This document shows, piece by piece, positions 17,793 through 27,900 of a DNA stretch of 53,221 nucleotides. How positions within the stretch are numbered: the first letter of the stretch is position 1; each line of letters begins with the position of its first letter. The notes under the pieces are model-generated. The model saw only the letters and a program-made list of their open reading frames with translations, was not told the DNA's origin and ran no database searches. The stretch comes from an uncultured Christensenellaceae bacterium. Lineage in GTDB: Bacteria > Bacillota > Clostridia > Christensenellales > Borkfalkiaceae. The translations under genes were made by a program, and so were the position numbers. Location of the stretch: assembly GCA_910586655.1 (NCBI GenBank), contig CAJUIR010000008.1:1-53221 (forward strand), given 5' to 3'.

Positions 17793-18677
17793 ATGGCAAA
17801 GCATATTATCAACGAAGAGTTTTTACAGCAGATAGAAACGCTGCAGATTCTCATAAAAAATAACGTCGCGGGCATGTTCGGCGGAAACCATCAGAGTAAG
17901 ACGTTCGGTTCTTCCTGTGAGTTTGCCGACTACCGCGATTATATTCCGGGCGACGATATTACGAAAATCGACTGGAATGCTTACGCGCGTTTTGAAAAAT
18001 TTTATTTGAAACTCTATCTCGACGAACGGCAGATGCACACGCGGATCTACATCGACGCAAGCCGTTCGATGGAATACGGAAAGAGCAAAAAAGACGAGCA
18101 GGCTCTGCGGATTGCAGCAACGCTTGCCTATTTATCGGTTTGCGAAATGGACAAGGTTTCCGTATACGCGATCCGCGATCGTCATGCGGAAGAAATTATT
18201 TCTTCGATGCTCGGAAAAGAATCGTATTTTAACGAAATCGGGAAACTGAACGAAATCGCATTCCAAGGCGACAGCCATATTTCGGAAGCGATCCTGCCTT
18301 CGCAGGTAGGCTACGGTGACGGCATCTCCGTTCTGATTTCTGATTTTTTGACCGATCATAACTTCGAGGATGCCGTGAATTATCTCATCGGCAAACGCAG
18401 GGACGTATTTTGCGTGCAGATCCTCTCGAAAGAGGAACTGAATCCCAAAGCGCGCGGAAAACTTCATTTCTTCGATTCGGAGAATTCCGATCTGTCGTAT
18501 CGGAAAAACATCAATAAAGAAATTATCCGCGCCTATCAGAAAGCGCTCGAATATGCAACGGGCAGGATCAGAGAACTTTGCTATTCGCGCGGCGCGGAAT
18601 ATATGCTGGCGGCGGCGGACGATTCTGCAACCGAATTGTTTTACCGTAAATTTGTGGAAGCGGAGGTGCTGAAATGA
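17793..18677 (+). CDS. DUF58 protein of the MoxR/VWA system
   Basis: A 294-residue DUF58 protein. The family signature RDYIPGDDITKIDWNAYARF occurs near residue 50, followed by a VWA-like half with IYIDASRSM. No transmembrane helix is seen, so it is cytoplasmic. DUF58 proteins almost always sit beside MoxR and are thought to be adaptors or clients. It lies 41 bases after moxR, and its stop overlaps the next start (ATGA). Confidence 0.92.
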   Translation: MAKHIINEEFLQQIETLQILIKNNVAGMFGGNHQSKTFGSSCEFADYRDYIPGDDITKIDWNAYARFEKFYLKLYLDERQMHTRIYIDASRSMEYGKSKKDEQALRIAATLAYLSVCEMDKVSVYAIRDRHAEEIISSMLGKESYFNEIGKLNEIAFQGDSHISEAILPSQVGYGDGISVLISDFLTDHNFEDAVNYLIGKRRDVFCVQILSKEELNPKARGKLHFFDSENSDLSYRKNINKEIIRAYQKALEYATGRIRELCYSRGAEYMLAAADDSATELFYRKFVEAEVLK

Positions 18678-20551
18678 ATTTTCTGTATCCCATCGGCTTT
18701 CTTGCCTTGCTCGGCGTGCCCGTGCTCATTCTCATCTATATCATTAAAAACAAGTATACCGAGCAGGTGATCCCCTCCACTTATCTGTGGACACTCAGCG
18801 AAAAGTTTTTAAAGAAAAGACTTCCGATCAATAAACTGGTCGGTATTATCAGTCTGATTTTGCAGATCTTAGCCGTAATACTGATTGCGTTTGCCGTTGC
18901 GCATCCCGTGATTGTCGTTCCCGATTCCGCTTATGATTACTGTCTGATCCTTGACGGTTCGGCGAGTATGAATCTTGTTAAAGACGGCAAAACCAGACTG
19001 GATTCTGCCAAAGAGGAATTGTTGGATATCATATCGGACGCGCCGTCCGGCAGCGTTTATTCGTTGATTTTTGCCGGCAATGCCGCCGAAGTTTACGAGA
19101 ATATTTCCGACAAAGATCAGGCGCGGAAATTGATCAGAAATTATTCGGCGGGTTATACCGAGGGAAATATTTCCGAAGCGCTTGGCGGCGCACAGGATCT
19201 GTTTCAAAAAAACAACTCGCTGCGCACCTATTTTGCGACGGATAAAGATTATCGGGAAAGCCATCACGTCACGGTCATCAACGTGTCGGGCGGCGAGCAG
19301 AATTACGCCGTTTCAAACGTTTCCTATACGGTTGCGGAGGGAACTCTTACCGTGGAAGGGGAAGTGGTTTCGTATGCAAGCGATGCCGTTTTAACGCTGG
19401 AATTGTATCTTGACGATTTGGCGCAGGCGTTTGATTCGCAAACGGTACAGGTCCAAAAACTCGAACGCAAATCCTTTTCGTTTATTTGCGATAATACGGA
19501 ATTCCGCGTTTTGAAAGTTGCGATCGCCGAGGAAGATTCGTTGCTTCTCGACAACGAAGCGATCGTTTATAACGTGAGTTACGAGAACGCCTATCAGACG
19601 CTTCTCGTGAGCGACGCACCTTTCTTCATCGAGGCGGCGCTTCATAGCGCGAACAATTCGGAAACGGAATTGATGTCCGTGGACGAATTCAAACAGAATT
19701 TCGGCGAAAGCGGAGAAACGGCACTCGGGTACAGCCTTTATATTTTCGATTCGTACGCGCCCGCGCAGTTGCCTTCTGACGGAGCGATCTGGCTGTTTAA
19801 TCCGCCCGAGGGAATCGACGGCGCGGCGGGGTTCGTCGTGCAGGACGAAGTGAAGGCGGAGAAAGGCGCAAAACTCGATTATGCTCCTTCGGGTAGCGGG
19901 TCGGAACTGAAAATGCTGCTCAAAGGCATGAGTTTAGACGACGTTTTCGTTTCCGCATACAAACAGTGCGGACTTTACCGCAGATTCACGACCGTGCTCA
20001 CTTGCGACGGGATGCCCGTCGTGTTCACGGGGAGCAACAATTACGGCAACCGAGAAGTCGTGTTTGCATTCGATCTGCACAGTTCCAATTTTTCGGTGCT
20101 TGCCGATTATATGACGCTTGCGCGCAATCTTTTGAATTTTATGTTCCCCACGGTGATCGAAAACGTCTCCTGTTATGCCGGAGATACGCTGACGATCAAT
20201 TTGCTGGCGAATTGCGCCAGCGCGAGTATCGTATCGCCCGTGACAAAGAAAACGGCATACCTCGACGCGGGTTCCGCCGTTTGCGAAACGGTGCTTTCCG
20301 AAGTCGGAACGTATACTTTAACGTTAAGAATGAAAGACGGCAGCGAACGGACTTACAACGTGTTCAGCGCTCTGCCCGAGGAGGAGCGGGATCCTGCGTC
20401 GACGGCGCAGTCGTTCAGTCTGCTCGGAACGGCGGGTAACGAAAAACGGGACGGAACGTTCGATCATCTTTGGATTTTAGTAATTGTACTGGCGTTACTG
20501 ATGGCGGCAGACTGGGTGGTGTATTGCTATGAGCAGTATCAACTTCGATAA
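18674..20551 (+). CDS. BatA-like VWA membrane protein
   Basis: A 625-residue protein starting with the BatA-type N-terminus (FLYPIGFLALLGVPVLILIY) and a second membrane helix, followed by a VWA domain with the MIDAS motif DGSAS near residue 95. A long beta-rich extracytoplasmic region follows, and a last helix lies near the C-terminus (DHLWILVIVLALLMAADWVV). It resembles the Bacteroides aerotolerance (Bat) and other MoxR-linked VWA proteins, whose roles in Bacillota are unknown. It is coupled to DUF58 upstream and overlaps the next gene by 23 bases. Confidence 0.88.
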   Translation: MNFLYPIGFLALLGVPVLILIYIIKNKYTEQVIPSTYLWTLSEKFLKKRLPINKLVGIISLILQILAVILIAFAVAHPVIVVPDSAYDYCLILDGSASMNLVKDGKTRLDSAKEELLDIISDAPSGSVYSLIFAGNAAEVYENISDKDQARKLIRNYSAGYTEGNISEALGGAQDLFQKNNSLRTYFATDKDYRESHHVTVINVSGGEQNYAVSNVSYTVAEGTLTVEGEVVSYASDAVLTLELYLDDLAQAFDSQTVQVQKLERKSFSFICDNTEFRVLKVAIAEEDSLLLDNEAIVYNVSYENAYQTLLVSDAPFFIEAALHSANNSETELMSVDEFKQNFGESGETALGYSLYIFDSYAPAQLPSDGAIWLFNPPEGIDGAAGFVVQDEVKAEKGAKLDYAPSGSGSELKMLLKGMSLDDVFVSAYKQCGLYRRFTTVLTCDGMPVVFTGSNNYGNREVVFAFDLHSSNFSVLADYMTLARNLLNFMFPTVIENVSCYAGDTLTINLLANCASASIVSPVTKKTAYLDAGSAVCETVLSEVGTYTLTLRMKDGSERTYNVFSALPEEERDPASTAQSFSLLGTAGNEKRDGTFDHLWILVIVLALLMAADWVVYCYEQYQLR

Positions 20552-23219
20552 CGTCTATCTGTTATTCTTATTGATCCCGCTATTGCTGCTTGTGGCGGTG
20601 CCTTTTGCGCTGGCGGTAAGAAAGGATAACGTAAACGGACACAATATTGCGTCTGTGACGCTCCATACGCTGATGGCGGTATTTGTCGCCTTTGCGGCGG
20701 CAGGAACGCAGATCAACGCAGTCATGACCGAAACGGACGTATACGTCGTGGCGGACGTTTCTTATTCGGCGGAAAAAAATCTCGATCGCATCGATGAACT
20801 CATTTCCGAAATCGAAACGCCGCGGAATACGAAGTTGGGGATTGTCTGCTTCGGAAAAGATCATCAGATTTTAACGCCGTTGGGCGGCCGTATCAAAAGC
20901 GTAAAACGGGCGGAAGTAAATGATACGGAAACAAATCTGAGACAGGCGTTGGAATATACGGGAACGCTCTTTAAAAACAACGTGACGAAACATATCGTAT
21001 TGATCACGGACGGAAAACAGTCGTTTGAAAGGGATGCGGACGGATTGAAAAGCACGGTTGCGAATCTTCAGGCACAGAACATTCATATCTATCCCGTATT
21101 TTTAGACGATTCGCTGAAAGACGGCACGAATGAAATTCAAATTTCGGACGCAAAATATACGCGCAACGCGTATCTCGACAGAAGTGAAACTTTAAGCGTT
21201 ACCATCGAAAGCAGTTTTGTGACGCGCGGAACGGTTACGCTTTTTAAGGGCGGAGAACGTTTTGCGGAAAAAACCGAACGCTTTTCGATCGGATCGAATA
21301 CGCTTTCATTTGAACTGGATACTTCATCCGTCGGATCTTTCGACTACGAAGTTGTGCTGAAAGCGGAAGGCGACGAAAGCGATCGGAATAACCGCTATGC
21401 GTTTACGCAGACGGTATCCGATGATCTGAACGTGCTGCTGATTACTTCCAGCGAAGCGGATCGGGAGGAGATTTCCAAGTATTACGGAGATTCTGTTTCC
21501 ATAGACAGTTACGTCAATAACCGAAACGTTCCCTTTTCGATCGGAGAATTGTGCCGATACGACGAAATCGTGCTTTCCAACGTAGACGTGACGCAACTCG
21601 AAAATTACGAGATGTTCCTTTATAATCTTGAACGCACGGTCTATACTTTGGGGAAAAATTTGGTTACGTTCGGAGATTTGGGTATCCACAGTAAAAAAGA
21701 CGGCGAACTGAACGATCTGAATCAAATATTGCCCATCAATTACGGAAAGACTAACGACAATCCCAAACTGTATACCATTGTGATGGATATTTCGCACAGC
21801 ATGCAGTATTGGTCGCGCATGATCGTTGCGCGTCAGGCGGCGATCAAACTGATCGAAGCAATGGACAGCAAAGATTACGTCTGTATTATCGGTTTTTCGG
21901 GGGACGTGGAAGTACTGCTCAAACCCACCGTTGTGGGCGATAAGAGCGCGGCGACAAACGCCGTGCGGAACGCGGGCTTTGCACAGGGAACGTTGACGAG
22001 TTTGGGTTTGACAAAAGCATTCGAGACCGTCCGCAATCAGAATTTTTCGGATAAACGCGCGATGCTGATTACCGACGGTCTGACGTATAAAGGTTTGACG
22101 GACGGACAGTCGGATATGCAGAAGTGCAATTCCATTGTATCTTCGATGCGTGCAAGCGAAATTTACACTTCCGTATTGCATGTGGGCGGCGGTTATTCCG
22201 CGGAAGAACAGAAATGGCTCAAAGAACTCGGGAAGAATTTCGGGGGCGGAGAATATTTTGCAATGCCTTCCGAGGAGTTCCTTGCCGGCGATCTTTATTT
22301 TGCGAAAAACGACGAGAAGGACGAGGACGAATCGGTCGTCAAGGGCCGTCCCGCATTCGTCGAACTCAATAAACCGCTTGACAACGTGATTTACGGAGAC
22401 GGTCAACATCTTGAAAAAGTGGATATGACCGATTCGTTTGTGACCGATTACGTCATCGGAAAACGAAAGACGAACGCCACGACAGTACTTTCCGTATTGC
22501 GCGAAGTACAGGGTTCGACCGTGGAAGTTCCGCTTTATGCTTATTGGATGCACGGCAACGGCAGAGTGTCGAGTTATTCAGGCGCGCTTTCGGGATTGAA
22601 AGTACCGACCGATCACACGTCTTCGGGGTTGAACGCCGTCTTTTTCGGGAACGTGGTATCGTCCGCGCTCCCCGCGGAAAAGTCCGATTATCCGTTTTTG
22701 CTTTCGGCAAAGGAAGCGGGCAAGAGCGTACGGCTGGAACTGACGCCCGTAAATCTGACGGAAAGTTTATCCGCGCAAATGCAGTTATCGGTGATCCTGC
22801 CGTCGGGAGAACAGACGACGGAAGATTTCGTCTATCATTTCGATGCGGAATCGTCATATTTTTATTGCAGTTACGATCTTTCGGATCTCGGAAGTTATCG
22901 GTTCACGGTTACTTTTCAGGATCAGACGGGAACGTATACGGCTACGATGGACTATCGGCTTGCATACGAACCCGAATATAATGCGTTTGAAATTTACGAC
23001 GTATCTTCGCTGACGTCGTTAGGCTGCGACCGACCGATCGTGACGGACGGAGTCGTTTCGATCGTCAATGGAGAGGATGATATTATCGAATACAATATTC
23101 ATTTGCAACTTTATTTACTCATCGCGTGCGTTGTGCTTTACGTGATCGACGTGATCGTGAGAAAGTTAAAGTGGAGCGATATTGTAAGTCTGTTCGGACG
23201 AGCGGGGCGGAAGAAATGA
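20529..23219 (+). CDS. Large membrane protein with two VWA domains
   Basis: An 896-residue protein with two N-terminal membrane helices, a VWA-like domain (VVADVSYSAEKN near residue 80), a beta-rich and amidotransferase-like middle, and a second VWA domain with YTIVMDISHSMQ around residue 420. Both have a DxSxS MIDAS core. A C-terminal beta-rich part ends with one membrane helix and a basic tail. It resembles the amidotransferase-like VWA proteins of MoxR operons, but the two VWA units are notable. It overlaps the previous gene by 23 bases and the lipoprotein gene by ATGA. Confidence 0.85.
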   Translation: MSSINFDNVYLLFLLIPLLLLVAVPFALAVRKDNVNGHNIASVTLHTLMAVFVAFAAAGTQINAVMTETDVYVVADVSYSAEKNLDRIDELISEIETPRNTKLGIVCFGKDHQILTPLGGRIKSVKRAEVNDTETNLRQALEYTGTLFKNNVTKHIVLITDGKQSFERDADGLKSTVANLQAQNIHIYPVFLDDSLKDGTNEIQISDAKYTRNAYLDRSETLSVTIESSFVTRGTVTLFKGGERFAEKTERFSIGSNTLSFELDTSSVGSFDYEVVLKAEGDESDRNNRYAFTQTVSDDLNVLLITSSEADREEISKYYGDSVSIDSYVNNRNVPFSIGELCRYDEIVLSNVDVTQLENYEMFLYNLERTVYTLGKNLVTFGDLGIHSKKDGELNDLNQILPINYGKTNDNPKLYTIVMDISHSMQYWSRMIVARQAAIKLIEAMDSKDYVCIIGFSGDVEVLLKPTVVGDKSAATNAVRNAGFAQGTLTSLGLTKAFETVRNQNFSDKRAMLITDGLTYKGLTDGQSDMQKCNSIVSSMRASEIYTSVLHVGGGYSAEEQKWLKELGKNFGGGEYFAMPSEEFLAGDLYFAKNDEKDEDESVVKGRPAFVELNKPLDNVIYGDGQHLEKVDMTDSFVTDYVIGKRKTNATTVLSVLREVQGSTVEVPLYAYWMHGNGRVSSYSGALSGLKVPTDHTSSGLNAVFFGNVVSSALPAEKSDYPFLLSAKEAGKSVRLELTPVNLTESLSAQMQLSVILPSGEQTTEDFVYHFDAESSYFYCSYDLSDLGSYRFTVTFQDQTGTYTATMDYRLAYEPEYNAFEIYDVSSLTSLGCDRPIVTDGVVSIVNGEDDIIEYNIHLQLYLLIACVVLYVIDVIVRKLKWSDIVSLFGRAGRKK

Positions 23220-24634
23220 AAAATGCAATGAAAAAATTATTTGCCGTTCTCTTTTGCGTGCTTTTGATCGCGCTGGCGGCGGGTTGCAAAAGCGTTGCGC
23301 CCGATTCGGGAAACAACGGCGGAAACGATGACGACGGGGACCAAAAACCGGAGGTCGGCGCGTTTACCGTTCGTTTGGAGTGCGAGGGCAAGCCGTACGT
23401 TCCCGAGATCGAAATGGGCGCGGTATGGACGACGCTCGACGGCTTTACCCAGACGGAACCGGTGATGTTCAACGATAAAGGCGTGGCTTCGCGAACGGGA
23501 CTGGACGGATACTATACGGTGCGGCTCACCGCCGTGCCTTCGGGTTTCACCTACGATCCCAATATTTATACGGTAAACAGCGACAGCAAAGACGTTACGA
23601 TCGAATTATTTCCGCTAACGCGTTACAGCGGCAAGGGCACGGGATTCGATGCCGGACGCGTGATCAAAATCTCCAAAACGGGCGCATACCGCGTCACATT
23701 GAATCAAGCAGGACAACAAGTTTATTTTTGTTTTTCTCCCGGAGGCGAAGGCGGAATTTACGAGTTCGAATCTATCAACGATATTGCTCTCAACGAGATC
23801 AACCCGCGCATGGACGTTTATTCGGGCGGTTCCTTTTGGTGGTCTCAAAAACCGGAACAAAGCGTGAATACGGGCGGAGAAAGTTCGATTTATACCAAAA
23901 ATTTTAAATATGAAACGCAAATCGGGAGCGGCAGCAGCGCTTGCATCTTTGTGATAAAAGGCGACAGCCGCGTCGGCTTTCCCGTAAACGTCGATTTTAA
24001 AATTGTACGAAAAGGAAATATCGAACAGATTCAGCAAGTGTACGATCTCATCGTACCGCAGGAAAACTTTTACGACGAATCGGGTCGGCTGAAAAAAACG
24101 CCGGAAATAAACGGGACTTTTACCTACGTCGGCAAAACTTCGGGCGGACGGACCGTCCTCGACGGTTCCCGTGTAAAGAAGGGCGAAGACGGTTATTACC
24201 GCTATCAGGATGAAGACGGCAAGGAATATATGCTATATGCAAAACTGACCCAGACCAATCGGTTAGTCCATTTTTTGGGCGTAGATGCGGAGAGCGGAGC
24301 CAGCGTGAATCTTCGGCTGAGAGTCAACGATCAAGGGAAAGATTACACTTATTTTATCGGCGGTTATCAGAATTACGTACAGAAGATGGGGGGAGAGGCA
24401 TATATATCTCCCGATGTGATGGCAAAACTCGAGGCAATCGGGAAGGTGTCTTATTTCGATTGCGTGAACAGTGACGGCGTATATGCAGTGAACGATGAAA
24501 TCAAAAATTTCCTGTACGATTTCAGTGTTGCGAATTACTACTTTTTCGACGGATACGGCTGGGGAGAGTTGAACGGCATCGATTCGAGCGATTCCAATCA
24601 ATGGCTGTTTGCCTGCGGCTATTATAAAGTATGA
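23216..24634 (+). CDS. Secreted lipoprotein of the MoxR/VWA operon
   Basis: A 472-residue lipoprotein with a signal peptide and the lipobox LAAGC (Cys24), then a Gly/Asn/Asp-rich linker. A Cna-B-like beta sandwich follows (DGYYTVRLTAVPSGFTYDPN). The rest is beta-rich with many Tyr, Gly and Asp residues and resembles no family I can name. The ATG overlaps the previous stop, so it is produced together with the VWA proteins. It would be anchored outside the membrane, possibly as a surface partner of the VWA proteins. The N-terminus was set at the ATG that gives the signal peptide. Confidence 0.75.
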   Translation: MKNAMKKLFAVLFCVLLIALAAGCKSVAPDSGNNGGNDDDGDQKPEVGAFTVRLECEGKPYVPEIEMGAVWTTLDGFTQTEPVMFNDKGVASRTGLDGYYTVRLTAVPSGFTYDPNIYTVNSDSKDVTIELFPLTRYSGKGTGFDAGRVIKISKTGAYRVTLNQAGQQVYFCFSPGGEGGIYEFESINDIALNEINPRMDVYSGGSFWWSQKPEQSVNTGGESSIYTKNFKYETQIGSGSSACIFVIKGDSRVGFPVNVDFKIVRKGNIEQIQQVYDLIVPQENFYDESGRLKKTPEINGTFTYVGKTSGGRTVLDGSRVKKGEDGYYRYQDEDGKEYMLYAKLTQTNRLVHFLGVDAESGASVNLRLRVNDQGKDYTYFIGGYQNYVQKMGGEAYISPDVMAKLEAIGKVSYFDCVNSDGVYAVNDEIKNFLYDFSVANYYFFDGYGWGELNGIDSSDSNQWLFACGYYKV

Positions 24635-24645
24635 ACATTGAAAGG

Positions 24646-24677
24646 AAAGACGTCGGGCGAGGGTCCCGACGTCTTTT
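24646..24677 (+). terminator. Terminator of the MoxR/VWA operon
   Basis: A perfect 12-bp stem (24646-24657 with 24665-24676) has a 7-base loop and ends in a T-run. Confidence 0.93.
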
Positions 24678-24783
24678 ATATTTTTACGCAGTAAAACGCG
24701 AAATGGAAGCGGAGATATTTGTTTTGCTTTTCGCTCCCATAAAAAATTGTTAACTTTTAATCAAAAAATTTTCCCGGAAGTAT

Positions 24784-24812
24784 TTGCTTTTGCATAAATT
24801 ATATGATATAAT
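24784..24812 (+). promoter_or_regulatory. Extended -10 promoter of the Ig-like lipoprotein gene
   Basis: TTGCTT (24784-24789) and TATAAT (24807-24812) are 17 bases apart, with an extended -10 TG. Bases 24790-24812 match the MoxR/VWA operon promoter in 22 of 23 positions, in the same register. Confidence 0.85.
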
Positions 24813-24951
24813 TACATAAACACACAAATTATACGAAAATATTCGTATTTTATTCTTTTTATTCGGTTTGGGTTGGGAATCACCTGGAAAGTTACGGGAA
24901 GCCCTCTTCGGAACAAAGAAATTTGTGAAATTTTTTCGAAGGAGCAGCAAT

Positions 24952-27900
24952 ATGAAACTGAAAAAGATGCTGGCGTCTGCCGCAGCGCTTGCTGTAAGCG
25001 CAACAATGTGTCTTTCCTTTGTCGCCTGCGGCGGGAACGACGATGACGGCGACAAGCACACCCATGCGTACGGGGAATGGGTCATTAACAAACTTCCTAC
25101 CCAAAAAGAAGCGGGTTCCGCATCCAAATACTGTGCGAACGACGCTGCGCACGAACACGACATTACCGCTACGCTTCCCGTTTTGACGGAAGCCGGCACG
25201 GGATATCGGTCTGTCAGTGATACCGCAGGAAGGAAAACCTATGTATTGGAAAACGCAAACGGCAATATTACGTTTGAAGCCGTTTCCGTATTCGATATGG
25301 AGGATGCGGTTGCCGCGGCATTACTGACCAACCGCGAACCGGTCAAAACGACGATCGACGCAAATTCGGTCATCCGCAGAGCAAAAGTAGAAGGGCTTGA
25401 CGGAGAAGATTTTGTGAAGAACGAAGAACTTTCCGAGCGTTTCGGTGTGGACATGTGCGAAAACGTTTCCAGCACAGAAAGTTTGTATGAATACGGCGAA
25501 AATTACGTTCATATCAAAAACGGCGCGGAAAAGACCGAAGGTTTTTATCTGAAAGATGCGGAAGGGAATCTGCACGCCGTGCTCGAAAGAGCCGTTTCGG
25601 AATTTGACGAGGAATGGAATCCCATTGAAGTGACCGAAATCGTCCGCGACGAAGCGGCGCTGAAAAACGAAAATCTGTTCGACGGATTCGGCTTTAAGTT
25701 CGTGTATTTCGGAGATGCGCAGAAATTCGGCGTAGGACCGTTTATCGATTATCTTTATACTTACGCCAGCGAAAACAATCCTTTTAACAGTTTCAAGCAG
25801 GAAATGACATCGAATGAGGGCGAAACGGTTTATACGTTCGGCTTTAACGAATATGCCGACGGGTTCCACGTCATCAACGTTTCCTTTTCGTTGAACGAGG
25901 ATTTCGTCGTCACTTCCGCCCAGTTCGATTGCAAATCGTATCCTTATTGGTCGGATATCGGCGCCGGAGAAACTTCTGGATTGGTGAAGGGGACCATCAC
26001 CCCCGTGAAAGACGGAGACGATATCGTATACGACGAAAACGGTAAACCGACTTATATTTACGAAGATCTTGCGGTGATCGAAGGTCAGGAAGATTACTGG
26101 ATGTACCGTCAGTCTTTCTCGGTATCGCAAAAGACCGAACTTGCAGAAGGCGAGAGCGCGCCGGTGCTTCCCGAAAAATATCAACTGAAAAACATGCAGG
26201 CAAAGTCTTTTTCGTTGAGAGAGGTCTACGTCAATTGGGATAATACGGTTACTGAAAGAAACTTAATCGAGAAAAAGATTTCTCTGGAACCCACGCAGTC
26301 GTTTTATATCCGATTCGAAGATGTTTTGCCGGTTACGACGAACTTCAATTTCGACATTGTGAAATGTTATCTGCGCGCGCCGGACGGAGAGGAAGAACTT
26401 CTTTCGGATTCTTATACCGACGGTAGAGACGGACATGTGGTTGTGTCTTTCAATAACAAAGACAGTATTCTGACGATAAAACCTTACGTTGCAGGCAACT
26501 TCACGTTGGTGATTAAAACGGCGAACACCGAAAATGTATTGGAAATGGAAATTCCCGCTAAAATTCCTCAAACCTTCGGTACGGCGGTTTACCAGTACAA
26601 CGAGGCAACCGAGAGCGGCGTATTCAGTTCTGCGACAGAATTTAACGTATACGTCGGTCAGAAACTTTATTTCACGAGCATGGTTGGAAACCCCGCATAC
26701 GAAAACGCGGATTACACCGTGCAGATCAACGGCAAAAACGTTACACTCGAGACCGAGTATATCACAGGCACTTTGTGCAGCGTATTCGAAAACAGCGAGG
26801 CAGGCAACTATACCATCACGTTGATTTCGAGCGCGAATGAAACGAAGAAATCTTCTTTCCTTGTTCACGTCATTTCTGCTCCCAACATGAACAACGTGTT
26901 GAACGGAGTCTTCAAAAACGAAAAAGAGAACGTGCAGGTCACGTTCGACAACGGCGAAGTATCCATTGTGATCAAGGGAAGTACGACGACTGCCGATTAC
27001 ACTTACGAAAACGGCGTTATCACCGTTACGAATGCAACGGGCGGCCATGCCGATTTCAATTTCGGGTTCCGTATTTCGCAGGATTACAACGTTTACCTGA
27101 CTTATAAGGATACCGATTTCAACATCTCTTACGACGTATTGTTGACTTCTGCAGTTCAGCAGAAAGATACCGTTCTCGGTGATCACGTTACAACGACGGA
27201 GTATAACGAAGAGACGTTTGAAAATATTCCCGAAAAAACGCCTTTGAACATCAGCACCGACGGTGTGTATCGCGTTACCATGGATCCTACGATCATGGCG
27301 TATAAGATTTCCGTGAACGATGAGGAAACCGCATATGAAATGGATTGGATGGGAGCGATCGAAAACGAAGTGGAACTTGATTTGAAGGCGGGTGACGTGC
27401 TGACGGTTTACACGATGATGACCGGAACTTGGAATTACAGCGTAGAATTAGTTGCCGTAAAAGTCAGCGAAACACTTTCGGTCAAAAATGCGGTATCTCT
27501 CTATGCCGGAACTTCTGTTTCGGTCTTAGTCAGCGGCGCTTTGAACGGATATACCTGCGTTTCTTCCGATCAGTCGGTAGTCACCGTAGATACAAACGGA
27601 GTCGTTACGGGGGTTGCGGCGGGCAATGCGACCGTTTCCGTCATGGATGCCGATCGTAACATTGTTGCAAATTGCAGTATATCAGTAAAGGCCGCAATGC
27701 TTGTTACCGAGTTCGATAACGACATTTCGCTCGGCGCGGGCGCGTCCGTTGAATTCAAATTCTACGGGGTAGAAAACGAGCAATACTCGTTTGTCCCGAG
27801 CGAGGACGTCACGCTTTCTTCGGGCAGTGAAACCAACAACGGAAGCGGCATGCTGGTTCTGACGACCGATGCGAACGGATTGGCAACGGTTACCGTATCT

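Larger units (their letters stand above)
24635..24951. other. Intergenic region before the large Ig-like lipoprotein gene
   Basis: It contains the operon terminator (24646-24677), a promoter (24784-24812), a leader hairpin (ATACGAA/TTCGTAT, 24831-24848) followed by T-rich sequence, and a GAAGGAG ribosome-binding site. No further gene was seen. Confidence 0.7.

Noticed and set aside
21324..22553. A 409-codon open reading frame on the minus strand opposite the tandem-VWA gene
   Set aside because: It is a shadow of the VWA gene with low-complexity His, Arg and Phe content and no motif, promoter or ribosome-binding site.
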